Source of the DNA: Sinonovacula constricta
Taxonomy: Eukaryota; Mollusca; Bivalvia; Cardiida; Solecurtidae
Assembly (NCBI GenBank): GCA_007844125.1
Contig: CM017563.1
Location: forward strand, 18,416,847 to 18,480,846
Direction of reading: 5' to 3'
DNA length: 64,000 nucleotides
In this document: piece after piece, positions 46,690 through 58,207 of the stretch
Layout: every line of letters begins with the position of its first letter
Position numbering within the stretch: the stretch's first letter is position 1
Notes under the pieces: generated by a model
Seen by the model: the letters and a program-made list of their open reading frames with translations, nothing else
Told to the model about the DNA's origin: nothing
The model's database searches: none
Made by a program: the position numbers and the translations under genes

Positions 46690-46935
46690 AGGGACGTGTG
46701 GGCGGGGCCAATGGCCGAACAGTTATAGTCGCTGACTTACAACTCCTCAGCCCATCACCATGGTTCAAACCACATGTTCAGGCGAGAACTTTTCATATGT
46801 GGAGGTTTTCCCAGCTGACCTGTGGTGTGCTGGTGGTTCTACACAGACTGGGGTCTGAATCCTCCACCAATTATTAGCTGGATGTCACTAATATAACCAT
46901 AATTGTGCCGGTTCAATATAACCAACCAAACGAAA
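46690..46935 (+). mobile_element. SINE-C copy
   Basis: Decayed head, then GTGGAGGTTTTCCCAGCTGA and the ATAACCAACCAAACGAAAC tail. Confidence 0.75.
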
Positions 46936-46939
46936 CAAA

Positions 46940-47060
46940 CCCAGGCCACCACATCAAAGCCGTTAAAAATGGTAGTGAAGTAAAAAACTAAGGTGCTGAT
47001 ACTCAAGTAAATATAAGCGCATATCCATGACTGGTTGGCTGTGGTCTGCATAATGATGCT
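46940..47060 (+). mobile_element. SINE-1 body fragment
   Basis: Begins CCCAGGCCACCACATCAAAG and includes GTTAAAAATGGTAGTG and GACTGGTTGGC; no tail. Confidence 0.7.
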
Positions 47061-47092
47061 AGTGTGTTCAGAAGTGTGGTCCCCAGTGCTAG

Positions 47093-47290
47093 GATGCACA
47101 AATCAGGATCACTGGGTCTGTGGTTCGAACCCTGGTCATGTCACCACCACTACTTTCCTTGAGCAAGAAATTTACCTCAAATTGTTCAACTCCACCCAGG
47201 TGTATAAATGGGTACCTGCGCGGGTAATTCGGGTCAGTAATATGAATGCCCAGTGCACCCTCGCTTCGAAATTTCAACACAGAATATATC
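47093..47290 (+). mobile_element. SINE-3 copy
   Basis: tRNA-like GTGGTTCGAACCC followed by CTTGAGCAAGAAATTTACCT and CAACTCCACCCAGGTGTATA, then AATGGGTACC. This body type is widespread in invertebrate SINEs. Second copy at 48995. Confidence 0.75.
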
Positions 47291-47837
47291 AGTGATATAT
47301 TTTCTATTTTTAACAACGTATCTGCATAACGAAATATCATTGGTTGAATATATGTAAAATGTGTGCCGTCAATCTATTTCTGGAGTATTTAACATATTGG
47401 GAAATTCCCGAAACAGATTTATCTTTTCATGATAGCAGTATACATAACATTTTGTTCAGACGCATCAGCCTGTCTTGATGGCAGTGAAAGGGTCAACTAA
47501 AACAGGTTAGGGTGTCTGCCATGTTGATTGTTTAAGGCAATACCAAAATTACAGAGCCATTTGCCACAGTGCTAGGACCTCAGAAATGGAACACAAAGAC
47601 ACATCAGGGATCAGTTCTGGTTAGTGGTATTTATGCAACTTTTTTTTTCAGTTGAGTTTATTGTATTCATGGGCAAAATTGTCAACTGATACTCAGCTGA
47701 CAACTCACAGAGCAGTTAGGAATAACCAAAAGACAGAAGTACTTTCATTAGGTATCGAACCTACAACCATCAGCTTCATAGGCATAGCTAACAAATTGGC
47801 GATAGCTTACGCTTGATGGTGAAAGACATGTTACTGC
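47291..47837. other. Nothing recognised
   Basis: Single-copy sequence. Confidence 0.35.
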
Positions 47838-48162
47838 GACCGGACCTGGTAGCGCAATCGGTAGAGCATCGGCTCCAGGTACGGGAGGCCCCGGGTTCGA
47901 TCCCGGGCCGCGACATACCAAAGTCTTTAAAAATGGTAGTGGTATAGCTCCCTTGCTAACGCTCGAGCAAATATAAGGGTAGTTTCACGACTGGTTGGCC
48001 CGGTGTCAGGATAATGTGACTGGGTGTGGTATTATGCCAGGTGTTCACGGCATGCTAAACACAGTAAAGGCAGCACTATATCTGCTTCAAGTGGACATTG
48101 TCTCCAGATAACTGAAATACTGTTGGTGGGACGATTAACCCAATAAACAAAAACAAAAAACA
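47838..48162 (+). mobile_element. SINE-1 copy, best preserved
   Basis: Head with A-box-like TAGCGCAATCGG and B-box-like GGTTCGATCCC, full body and AATAAACAAAAAC tail. Target duplications ACATGTTACTGC (47826-47837) and ACATGTTGCTGC (48163-48174). Probably the youngest copy of the family here. Confidence 0.95.
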
Positions 48163-48345
48163 ACATGTTGCTGCTGTACTTGAATTCTCATCAAATGTGT
48201 CCTACCTGTTTTACCTTTAATTCACATAATGATATTGGTTTTGTTTGCTTTGATTTTGCACATTACTGCAAATAAATTATATGCAGTGAATTATTGATAA
48301 GATGATAAACAAACAACTGGTCTGCATCAATTACCCACCACTGTA

Positions 48346-48590
48346 TGTTTGTTAGGTTTATCGTCCCACCGTCAGTATATCAGTTGTGGACGTTGTCTAC
48401 TTAAAGCCGATATAGTGCTGCCTTCACTGTGATAAGCATGCTGTGAACACCTGGCATGATACCACACCCAGTCACATTATCCTGGCACCGGGCCAACCAG
48501 TTGTGGAATTACCCTTGCTTGAGCATTAGCAAGGGAGCTATACCACTTCCATTTTATATGACTTTAGTATGTCATAGCCCCCTAGAACAT
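48346..48590 (-). mobile_element. SINE-1 copy, 5'-truncated
   Basis: TTGTTAGGTTTATCGTCCCA to the ACTTTAGTATGTCATAGCCC segment; tRNA-like head absent. Confidence 0.85.
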
Positions 48591-48994
48591 TAACTTGGCT
48601 ACATGTTTCAGACATTATAATATGATGACATGAAATTAAAAATAGATAATGAAAAATCATCCAATAAGGATTTTTGCTGATGCAATATTAACCGGCATTT
48701 AAAACTAGTTTTTACATTTTTTTCCCCACTAAGTTTAATTACTGTTCTCAAATATTTAAATTTTAATCATAACTTCACATCAACAGCTCCACATGAAAGA
48801 GTGTAGCTTTATCCTTATGCAAATCTGGTTCATCAGGTGGATTGTGGGATGGCACTCACTTCTACTACGTGCTCATTGTAGTTACCTTTGGAAGTGTAGT
48901 AGGCTTGGACTACTTTCGATCACATGACGACACATTACATCATCTAAACAAAATAATGCCATTAAGATATTGATTGTGTATGCGAGCTGGATAG
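48591..48994. other. Nothing recognised
   Basis: Single-copy sequence. Confidence 0.35.
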
Positions 48995-49180
48995 TCCAGT
49001 TGTAGGATGCATGACTTGGTAATTTAAATTAGTGGTCCGTGGTTCAGCCCTCTGCCAGGCCGACATTTATTTCCGCGAGCAAGAAAGTAACCTCAAGTTG
49101 TTCAACTTTACCCAGGTTATAAATGAACGTGCATGGCTTATTTGGGGTCGTTACTGCCAAGTGAAAGGTATTGCTGTTAG
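48995..49180 (+). mobile_element. SINE-3 copy, diverged
   Basis: GTGGTTCAGCCCTC, GAGCAAGAAAGTAACCTCAA and CAACTTTACCCAGG match the 47.1 kb copy. Confidence 0.7.
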
Positions 49181-49288
49181 TAAAGATAATTTTTATCACG
49201 TCAGTAGTAAGATACTGTTGTTTAGATATCAATCTAGCTTTTTAGTTATTTTTCGTTCAAACTGTCAAATACCCTCTTGATGTCGATA

Positions 49289-49499
49289 CAATCAGAATGC
49301 CTCGGATAATTCACATATTTTCTCTCTGATATATGATCTGAAAAACCTTGTGAAAATAAACATGTTGGTACCTATGACATCATCAAAACAACAAAGATAA
49401 ATGTTTAGTTATTTCTACTGAAACTGCAAGTATCATTGCACCTGATACATCCGAGAGATGATTGTCCGGAGGACAAAATTACCCGAGGAGTTCCGATTA
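49289..49499 (+). mobile_element. MITE-M copy 3, internally deleted
   Basis: CAATCAGAATGCCTCGGATA and ATTACCCGAGGAGTTCCGAT ends with most of the interior missing (211 bp). No clear target duplication. Confidence 0.85.
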
Positions 49500-49834
49500 T
49501 ATCTCGGAAGTGTTATATATTAATGAAAAGTAATGGCTCAAGGTTTAGAAATACTGGCATTCCAATGAGTGTCTATTTTTGCGGCAAAGAAATAAAAGCG
49601 CTGCATGCAGCAAGGATGGTGCAAGAACAAATTTAGTAGCGTGAATCTATTACTGCGTAACTGCAGCACATCAGGGTCCTTCAGCGATGCTGATTTTTTT
49701 ATTCACAACATGTAGTAAACTTTGCCACTGCCAAAAAGTACCCACACCAAAAGGATCCCCATTTAATATCAGACAACATGAAATATTCCAAAGAGTATGT
49801 CGCTGGCAGAATTTAAATATAAGTAATAAGTAAG
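49500..49834. other. Nothing recognised
   Basis: Single-copy sequence. Confidence 0.35.
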
Positions 49835-50112
49835 ACCAGCCCCAATAGCTCAGGTGGTAGAGCGTCGGCTTGCGGATCGGGAGGTCGTGGGTTCAAACCC
49901 CGGCCGGGTCAAACCAATGACTTTAAAGTTGGTAGTAGTGGCTTCCCTCCTAACGCTCTGGGCTAAGGGGACAGCATTACACTCGTCGGTGTCAGTATAA
50001 TGGACCGGCCAGGTTCAGTCCCTGGGCACATCATAAGTGCCCCTGTGCTATAATGATAGAAATGTGGCTGCTCAGTATTGGCAAAAATGCCAACTAATCC
50101 CTAATCCCTAAA
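49835..50112 (+). mobile_element. SINE-2 copy, near full length
   Basis: CCCCAATAGCTCAGGTGGTA head, GGTTCAAACCCC B box, body through GCAAAAATGCC. AAGTAA-type sequence on both sides may be the target duplication. Confidence 0.9.
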
Positions 50113-51014
50113 AAGAAGTAAATAAAACGTATGGATTTGTATGCCTAAATTTTTTAAGCAACTGAAATCTTTTTGTTGACGTTGCTCAGTTTGCTATTTG
50201 ACATAAATAGAGGTAAACATCCCTGGATTCTTTTCTTAATTGCAAATGTGAATTTATATCATAGCAAATTTATGTGGTCTGTATTGGTAATTAAAAATAA
50301 TAATAATCATAGTATATGAAACATATGACATATATGAATGAACAACATGAAATATATGAAATATAAGAAAAAAAAGAAAGAAATGAGGAATGGCTTATTT
50401 TCTGTTTCTCATGTCTCTTATATGGAATTAGCGGGTATGTCAATGCACTTTTACTTGAGTGCAATATATTTTGCCACTGTCACTCTGGTGCCATCAGCTG
50501 CCATTCATATGGATTCTCAAGCCCTCCATATATTGAAGCCAGTTTGTATCTGGTTATTCACAACTTTTGTTTTCCCTCGAGTCTATAAGAGACTGGCCCC
50601 CAGCCATTGATTATTTGGTTACAGGTACGCTTGACATTATTAATGACCATAAGGGCACCTGCACAGGCATCAGTTCCTACTAGGGTGTTGTGAAGGTAAA
50701 AAGTGTTGCCTAGCAACCCTGAAGGTGCCTCTTTTATATAGGAGGTTGTTAATGCTATCATCATGCACTTGTTACAAAGGCCGCCATTGGTTGGTTTGGG
50801 TAATGTATTTGTACTAAGGTTTAGAGGAAATGCTTTATTTACATAATACCTATTTAATGTTGGTTAATGATATTAATAAATATGTCTTTTTTCATTTAAT
50901 TTTCGCATTTACAGCATCCAGAATACTCAGGATGGTATTTGTGTTCTTGGCTAGTATCTGGGAATTAACTCTTATAGCACTTATTTATTTGGCTTAGGTA
51001 AATAATATACATCC
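50113..51014. other. Nothing recognised
   Basis: A 90-codon plus frame (50338-50610) and an overlapping minus frame (50558-50764) have no recognised domain. A CAG/GTACGC...GAAG/GTAAAA segment at 50620-50696 resembles an exon but has a stop in the only long frame. Confidence 0.3.
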
Positions 51015-51140
51015 AGATGTGGGAAGGTCTTCCAGCTGACTTGCGGTGTGCTGGTGGTCCTTTCTACCCAGGCATGCGTCTGGGGTCTTCCTCCACCAAA
51101 AAGCTGGACGTTGCTATAATGATCATTAATGGTCGCTGCA
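51015..51140 (+). mobile_element. SINE-C body
   Basis: GTGGGAAGGTCTTCCAGCTG and GGGGTCTTCCTCCACCAAAA; head missing. Confidence 0.8.
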
Positions 51141-51960
51141 ATGTTCTTAAAAAAACAACAAAAAACAACAACAATACATTCAGATCGCTAAACTGTCAGA
51201 TCAGAATCTACACCTGTTTGTTGGAAAGTCTCTAGCCATATGTCTAGCTATATGTAGATGTAAATATTAAACAACTACAGCAAAAAAAACTAGAACTAGA
51301 TACGTAGTATAGGGGCTGATTATATTTGTAGCATGATAAGTATAATTATTGATCTTCATTGTGTATTGTGTTCTCACCATCTCAGTGAAATTACCTTGCC
51401 CGACACCACCCACCTACGCCTTGTGTAATATAGCCATCATCACACATTTACATATAGTACATTAAAAAACAAACATATTAATTTCCTTATAACTACATGT
51501 ACGGGTAACATATTGCTCTGCTGCAAATTGTGCAGATACTAATCAGAAAATTTGGGAAGCTGGTTGTACACAGTTTTTCTAAAACTAATCTTCAATTCAT
51601 GTGTGGCAGGCTAAGGCTTAATAGTGTGTTAGTACCAACTTAATTAACATTAATTGAAGGCAGATTTTAATCAGGATGGGAATTAAAAGGACGTGAGATC
51701 AAAGTAGGAACATTGGGACACAAGAAGGTAAAGTAGGTCAGACGTCATCAGAAAGGAAATGTTGACAACCACTGAAGTTTATATCCGGTAAAAACCGCTT
51801 TACACAATACCTAAGATGATGTGATAATATTCTGTAATTTGTCTACCCTGCACCTTGAAGGAATGACGTAGTTTGTAATAATAAGTGCATTGTAGAAATA
51901 AACTGACTTCATTTTAGGAGAACAGAAATTTAACCCTTAGCCTGCTATTTGCATATACAT
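51141..51960. other. Nothing recognised
   Basis: Single-copy, AT-rich sequence. Confidence 0.35.
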
Positions 51961-51964
51961 AAAG

Positions 51965-52660
51965 GATTAGGCAAATAGTGTAGATCCAGACCAGCAAGCT
52001 CCCTGGTTTGTGAGCTGTCTGATCAGGATCTACACTGTTTGCTCCCCAGTCTCTGTTTATAAGTATATCAACTCTGATATGAAACGTATATATATCCCTG
52101 CTGGTGGCTGTCGGATCAGGGTCTAGAATATTTGCTGCTCAGTCTCTGTTTATAAGTATATCAACTCTGATATGAAACGTATATATATCCCTGCTTGGGG
52201 CTGTCGGATCAGGATCTAAATTATTTGCTTCACAGTACTATTTATAAGTATATCAACTCTGATTTGTAACATATATATTCCTGCTGGAAGCTGTCTGATC
52301 AGGATCTACACTATTTGCTGTCAGTCTCAGTTTATAAGTATATCAACACTAACATATAACTATATGTATCCCTGCTGGAAGCTGTCTGATCAGGATCTAC
52401 ACTATTTGCTGCCCAGTCTCTGTTTATAAGTATATCAACCCTAACATGTAACATATATATCCCTGCTGGAAGCTGTCTGATCAGGATCTACACTATTTGC
52501 TGCCCAGTCTCTGTTTACAAGTATATCAACCCTAACATATATATATATATATCCCTGCTAGGTGCTGTCTGATCAGAATCTACAGTATTCGCTGTCTCTG
52601 TTTACAAGTATATCAACCCTAACATATAACATATTTTCTGATTTACCATTCTGTACATAG
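51965..52660 (+). repeat. Foldback element expanded to a tandem array of about 90 bp units
   Basis: It begins with a palindrome (GCAAATAGTGTAGATCC and GGATCTACACTGTTTGC around 51972-52045). Its right half is then repeated about seven times: GCTGTCTGATCAGGATCTAC, TATTTGCTG..CAGTCTCTG and AAGTATATCAACYCT recur every 86-93 bp. Confidence 0.9.
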
Positions 52661-52699
52661 GAAGAATGTTAATTAGGTGTAATTCTTTGCCATCATAGT

Positions 52700-52790
52700 A
52701 TGTCTTGATAAGTGTAGATCCAGATCAACCAGTCTCCCACTGGGACCTGTCAGATTAGAATTAACACTATTTGCTGCTGAGTCCTCATTT
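52700..52790 (+). repeat. Foldback element copy, single
   Basis: GTGTAGATCCAGATCAACCA and TTAACACTATTTGCTGC form the two arms. Confidence 0.75.
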
Positions 52791-52954
52791 TGCCTTGTGT
52801 CAGTATGCCACTCTCTTGCACAGTCAGTTCATTACATACCTCAGGGCTAGGTATCCAGACCAAAAGTATGGAATGGTCAATGTTTTTTCAAAACTGCACT
52901 TAAATAATGATACAGGGCCTCAGTGATTATCATACTTCGACCAAAACTATTCCC

Positions 52955-53035
52955 GCTGACCTTTGGTGTGCCATTGGTTCTACCCAGACTTATGTTGGAT
53001 CTTGCTCAAACAATAATGGCTAATTAACATTGCCA
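52955..53035 (+). mobile_element. SINE-C fragment
   Basis: CCGCTGACCTTTGGTGTGCC and GGTTCTACCCAGACTTATG. Confidence 0.6.
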
Positions 53036-53210
53036 ATTTGTTCACAATTGTGTCAGGGTCACAAATTACATTATGTCATGTTTAGAACAAATAAACTGTT
53101 TTTTTTTTTTTTTTGGTTCTAGGACATATTCGCAAGGTGTCACGGACTTCTTAATTATGCCATTGACATTTTGCTTTCATTGCTCTGTCTAAACCAAGTA
53201 CATGTTTTAA

Positions 53211-53245
53211 AGATGGTGTCTGACAGTTTGCCTATATCAAATAAT
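53211..53245 (+). mobile_element. MITE-T left end fragment
   Basis: TTAA (53207-53210) then AGATGGTGTCTGACAGTTTG; nothing more of the element. Confidence 0.6.
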
Positions 53246-53319
53246 CGTTGGGGCACCAATGACCAATGTTATGAAGTCGCTGCCTTGTCGCTTTTAAGCC
53301 CCTCACCATACAGGCTAGA

Positions 53320-53740
53320 GCCCCAGTCTGGTTCATGTTGATCTGTAGTGTGCCAGTAGTTCTACCCAGACATGAGTCTGGGGTCTTCCACCTTCAACCG
53401 GCCACAAAAACTCAAGTGGTAGAGCGTCGGATTGAGGATCGGGAGGTTGCAGGTTCAAACCTCGACTGGGTCAAACCAAAGACTTTAAAGTTGGTAATAG
53501 TGGCTTCCCTACTAATGCTTGGGCTAAAGGGACAGTATTACGCCTGACTCGTCGGTGTCAGTATAATGGACCGGCCGGGTTCAGTCCCTGGGCACCTCAT
53601 AAGTGCCCCTGTGCTATAATGATAGAAATATCACTGCGCAGTATCGGCAAAAATGCCGGCAAATCTCATCCCATCCCTTCAACATTAGCTGGACATCACC
53701 AATATGACCATAATTATCTCAGTCCAATACAGCAATACTG
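53320..53740 (+). mobile_element. SINE-C copy interrupted by SINE-2
   Basis: GTTCTACCCAGACATGAGTC through CTTCCACCTTCAAC continues after the insertion as CATTAGCTGGACATCACCAA. Confidence 0.8.
53399..53675 (+). mobile_element. SINE-2 copy nested in SINE-C, 8 bp TSD
   Basis: CCTTCAAC at 53391-53398 and 53676-53683. Full head with AGTGGTAGAGCGTCGG and GGTTCAAACCTC. Confidence 0.92.
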
Positions 53741-53847
53741 TACCCCTAGTTTGGGTAATTTCTGCATAAATTCAAACTCTAGTCTACGTATAAACTGTTT
53801 TGAACACCTCCTTAATTCTTAATAAGACAGTAGAAATTGTAAAACAG

Positions 53848-53940
53848 TTTACTCAAAATGTTCAGTCTTGCCAAATTGATAAATAATCCTGAGGGGATTT
53901 TAGTTAGAAACACTGATGATGATATTACATTATCTCAAAA
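53848..53940 (+). CDS. Candidate internal coding exon, same unrecognised gene
   Basis: The sequence AAATTGTAAAACAG precedes a 93 nt segment that ends at a consensus AAAA/GTAAGT donor. Read with one base completing a split codon, it encodes LLKMFSLAKLINNPEGILVR and then NTDDDITLSQ, with two bases left (phase 2 to phase 2, so it can be skipped without changing frame). Joined to the exon at 27572 it gives a Ser at the junction and a continuous frame. It is free of recognised repeats and its codons look coding. I found no convincing following exon before 64000. The polypyrimidine tract is weak, so it may instead be an alternative first exon starting at the internal ATG at 53858. Function unknown. 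Confidence 0.5.
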
Positions 53941-54387
53941 GTAAGTAATGTCGTGTTTTAATAATTGCATTCCTGTCAAGCCAATCATTGCATTGTTTCT
54001 TGTTTATGTTTGATGTATGCTCATTGGAGATATATTACCATCTGCATAATGTTGGATGTAAAATAGGATGTTAGGCTAAAAATGGCTTCAAATAGTTGAA
54101 AAGCATCACTACATTTTTGATTCTCCCAACCTAAAGCAATAAAATGATTTGCATGACAGCATATTCATGTAAAATTTTGTGATTAAAGATAAATTTCTTT
54201 CCTGTAACTGATTGTGGTTTAACAAAATTTTGCTTTTTAAAAACATCCAGACCTCAAACTTTCCAAACCAATAAATGAAATACAGGTGTTAATACTTGTC
54301 ACATCTTTTTTTTTGTAAATATAAAGGAAAAATCTTAGATTACCCATTTTAGATCGCACCTAGTCATTACAGTCTTTGCATACATAA

Positions 54388-54665
54388 CCGGCCGCAATAG
54401 CTCAAGTTGCAGAGCGTCGGCTTGCGGATGAAGAGGTTGTGGGTTCAAACCCTGGCCGGGTCAAACCAAAGACTTTAAAGTTGGTAGTAATGGCTTCCCT
54501 CCTAAGGCTGGGGCTAAGGGGAAGGCATTACGCCTGATTCGTCGATGTCAGTATAATGGACCAGCCGGGTTTCAGTCCCTGGGCACCTCATAAGTGCTCC
54601 TGTGCTATAATGATAGAAATGTCGCTGCACAGTGTCGGCAACAATGCCGGCAAACCGCAATTCCT
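54388..54665 (+). mobile_element. SINE-2 copy
   Basis: CCGGCCGCAATAGCTCAAGT head to CAACAATGCCGGCAAACC; no clear target duplication. Confidence 0.88.
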
Positions 54666-55099
54666 TTTCTATAAAAATGTCTGTCACTTATTTTTGTGTG
54701 TAAAAGGCTATGATCATGACTAGACACAATATTTCAGCATCTAAAATTAACTGAGCACTTTAAGAAAGCTTCTGATGGCATCTATTCCTGTAGATGCTAT
54801 CCATAATTGTGTGTATCATCCATAAATATGGTTATATTTTCATGAGACAAGGTAATAAAGCTGGAACTATATTCAATATCTTCGTGTTGTCAACAGGGAG
54901 ATTGAATTGCAGTAGCTTGATGATCGTCATAACGTCCATAACCAAAGCCTCTTGATTTAGTCAAAGTGATGTTATTTTATAGACAATATATTTATCAGTG
55001 AATCTTCCTTTAAATGTCACTGCATGTCATGTTTCAACTACATGTATGTTTATTTTAATGTTTTTACCTTTCTGAGTAAAGTATATATATCATCTTTAA
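54666..55099. other. Nothing recognised
   Basis: Single-copy sequence. Confidence 0.35.
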
Positions 55100-55320
55100 T
55101 GCTTTCTTGCATGTATATGCCATTTTACGCCTTTACAAACCATTCACAGTCATTAGCAGAATCTGCATGATTAAGGGTTTATGTGTAGACAGGTTCAGCA
55201 TTAAATCTATTATTACAAGTTGAACATATATTTATTAAAATCCTTTTATCTCTTTTAAAGAAAAACAACAAAATCAAGTTAATTTTTAAAATTATGATAA
55301 ACTACCCACGAAATTAAAAA
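55100..55320 (-). repeat. R210 copy 4, reverse
   Basis: GCCATTTTACGCCTTTACAA, CAGTCATTAGCAGAATC and CTCTTTTAAAGAAAAACAAC. Confidence 0.85.
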
Positions 55321-56095
55321 AAAAATACCTCTGATTTGTTGACAGATGCGAAACTGAGGCCTAACACTGAAAAAGGGTCAATTGCGAAACTATGGATTAG
55401 CGAGTGACTCTGCCTATTGTCTTACGTCACGCTTGATGATATTGATCCACGGCAGCTGGTCAATGTTTTCACAGTCAAGTCTCATCAGACGACTTTTATG
55501 GCACCAAACTGTCAATTAGTGTGTCATTTAAGGGATTATATTCATAAAGATGTTAGGGGCGCGGGTTCTTTTAAGGGTCTAATTTAACGAAGCCATTGAC
55601 TGTCAATTAACGCCAATTAGTGTACTATGCAAACCGACACAAAACAGACCCTTGAGTAAACACCCTACACGGGTACAGAGTTGATCGTCGCGGGGTTCCG
55701 GAAGGCAGGCCTGTGCTAGTGTCATTGTGTTGTGTTGTGACAAAATGTTGTAAAATTACCTGTACGATGTGCTTTAGTTTATAGTGCTCATGTATATATT
55801 ACAGTATAAAATTACTTAGCATTGATCGTTTTTCATGATTAAATGCCTTATGTTCGTACTTAAATTCGTGGATTGTCTTGCCCACAAATTCCACGAAATT
55901 AAATGCCCCACGAAATAAAATGCTTTCACAGTATGTTTAATAATATTTTTACCTTTCTGAGCAAAGTATATATATGTCATCTTTAACCATGTTTACTGCC
56001 TGACTCTTGCTAATGAGATCACATTGTAGTTGTTATTTTTGGAGTCATGTTTCTAACTGTGTACTTTGGAGATGAGTGGGGTTAAAGTGGGATGA
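55321..56095. other. GC-richer single-copy stretch
   Basis: 55370-55720 is unusually GC-rich for the window, with several CpGs. It could be a regulatory element or noncoding exon, but no frame or splice pair supports this. Confidence 0.3.
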
Positions 56096-56099
56096 AAAC

Positions 56100-56715
56100 C
56101 AGTTGTAAGAACTTGTCTCCATCAAGTGCTCTTGGTTTCTATCTCCATCAAGTTCTCTTGCGTTCTGTCTTCACCAAGTGTCCTTGGTTTCAGTTTCCAT
56201 CAAGTGCTCTTGGGTTCTGTCTTTACCAAGTGCCCTTGGCTCTATCTTTACCAAGTGTTCTTGGGTTTTTCTTCAGCAAGTGCTCCCGGGTTCTGTCTCT
56301 GCCAAGTGCTCTTGGGTTCTTTCTCCAGCAAGTGCTCTTGGGTTCTGTCTCTGCCAAGTGCGCTTGGGTTCTGTCTCTGCCAAGTGCCCTTGGCTCTATT
56401 TTTACCAAGTGTTCTTGGTTTCTGTCTCCATCAAGTGCTCTTGGGTTCTTTCTCCAGCAAGTGTTCTTGGGTTCTGTCTCCATCAAGTGCTGTTGAGTTC
56501 TGTCTCCATCAAGTGCTTTTGGGTTCTTTCTCCAACAAATGCTGTTGGGTTTTGTCTCCATCAGGTGCTCTTGGGTTCTGTCTCCATCAAGTGCTCTTGG
56601 GTTCTTTCTCCAGCAAGTGCCCTTGGCTCTATCTTTACCATGTGCTCTTGGGTTCTGCCTCCATCAAGTGCTCTTGGGTACTGTCTTCACTTGTAGTGCT
56701 CTTTCTTGGGTTCTG
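56100..56715 (+). repeat. 26 bp minisatellite, about 23 units
   Basis: Units resemble TGCTCTTGGGTTCTGTCTCC followed by ATCAAG; variants have ACC or AGC instead of ATC. Three units equal 26 codons, so overlapping open frames occur in every frame; these are artefacts. Confidence 0.95.
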
Positions 56716-57471
56716 AAATGATATTTGTCAAAAAAAGATATTTGTCAAAAAACCTTTTCATGGTAGTACTTGCTACAGCCACACAAATGGATATATCAAG
56801 TGTATAATAGGGACAGAGTTAGATGACCCCTCTTCATTTCCAAATAAACCTAATAAATTTGTAAGCTTTTTGTTAAGATGATCACCAGAATACATCGCTG
56901 AAGTTTCAGAAAACATGAGCGACGTCCTTCAGCATAATCAGTCTGACAGAATGGTAAATGAAAATATTAAATCCACCCAAGATTGACATATATACATTTA
57001 TTGAGCTCTTTTGCATAAATCACACTTAAACAATTATATTTCCTCTAAGGTAAAGTGATAGACCTGCCCCTGTATAGTAATCATTTTTTAAGGCAAGCAC
57101 TTGTATACCTTCTTTGACTTCTTTTTTGTTTTCGTTGCTTACATTTGAGAAACCCATCTGGAAGTGCGAGGTAAGAGCAGTGTAAAACAGGTTTAAGCAC
57201 CCCAGTCGGCCCATATTTCCGACTGACCGTTCCAAGGCAGTAACTGTCGGGTTTGCTCTTTTAGAATCATAAAAAATTTGTTCTTACTTTTCACTTGGCT
57301 TGCATGTGAAATACCATTGTTCGTGCCTTTTCAGAGTTTGATATATGTTGCATTGCTCATCAAGGACTTAGCCAGCCATGCATGAATTAAGGCAAGTCTT
57401 AGGCAAATAGTGTATAGCCTGATCATCCAGCTTCTCATTTGGATCTGTCTGATAAGGATCTGTAATATTAG
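56716..57471. other. Nothing recognised
   Basis: An acceptor/donor-bounded 41 nt segment near 56906-56946 contains an ATG frame of 13 codons but does not fit the phase of the 53848 exon. Confidence 0.3.
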
Positions 57472-57838
57472 TACCAGACCTGGTAACGCAATAAGTAAAG
57501 CAATGTCATCAGGTATGAGAGGTCCCGGGTTGGAGCCTGGGCCACGACATACAAAAGTCATTAAAAATGTTAGTTCCACCAGCTCCACCAGCTCCCTTGC
57601 TTACACTTAAGCAAATATAAGGGTAGTTCCACGACTGGTTGGCCCTTTGTCAGGATAATATGACTGGGGGTGGTATCATGCCAGGTGTTCACGGCATGCT
57701 ATACACAGTGAGGGCAGTACTATATCTGCTTCAAGTGAACACCATCTCCAGATAACTGAAATAATGTGGGTGGGACGATCCAGATAAATGAAATACTGTT
57801 GGTGGGACGATAAACCCACTAAACAAAACATAAACAAA
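57472..57838 (+). mobile_element. SINE-1 copy with duplicated tail
   Basis: The terminal GATAAMTGAAATA..GGTGGGACGAT segment occurs twice in a row. Confidence 0.88.
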
Positions 57839-58207
57839 CAATATGGGTTATAAACAAGATGTAGCAGTTTGAGGGTTGATCATATTCAACAGTATCATGT
57901 CAAGCCCACACTGGTAATAGATCTGTTTTGTGTACAATCATATTTACATAATTGACAAAACAGATGTAATTGTTAGACTGTGATCATGTTCGCTACGTCA
58001 TTTAGATGTCCTAGATGAACTAGGAAATTAACCTGCAACCGTTGAACGCCTCTCTCTTCCATGGATTTTACAATTGTAATTTTATGTTGATTTGTTTTGT
58101 TTGGTGTAGTTTTTTTTAAGGTGTGGGGATTTAAATACTTTCCACCAACATTCTTTTAGTTCCTAGCCAGTATTGATACTAGTTTCACTGTAAAAGTGTG
58201 CCTTGAA
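57839..58207. other. Nothing recognised
   Basis: Single-copy sequence. Confidence 0.35.

Noticed and set aside
47838..47912. Apparent tRNA gene
   Set aside because: Good A and B boxes, but it is the head of a SINE with body, tail and target duplications; the same applies to heads at 151-426, 35938, 49835, 53399 and 54388.
50338..50764. Frames of 90 and 68 codons on opposite strands
   Set aside because: Overlapping, no domain; the exon-like segment at 50620-50696 has a stop just before its donor.
56092..56716. Overlapping frames of 112-196 codons with Ser/Leu/Cys-rich repeats
   Set aside because: 26 bp minisatellite open in all frames; no gene signal.
56906..56946. Acceptor/donor-bounded 41 nt segment with ATG
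   Set aside because: Phase does not match the 53940 donor without a stop; likely chance.
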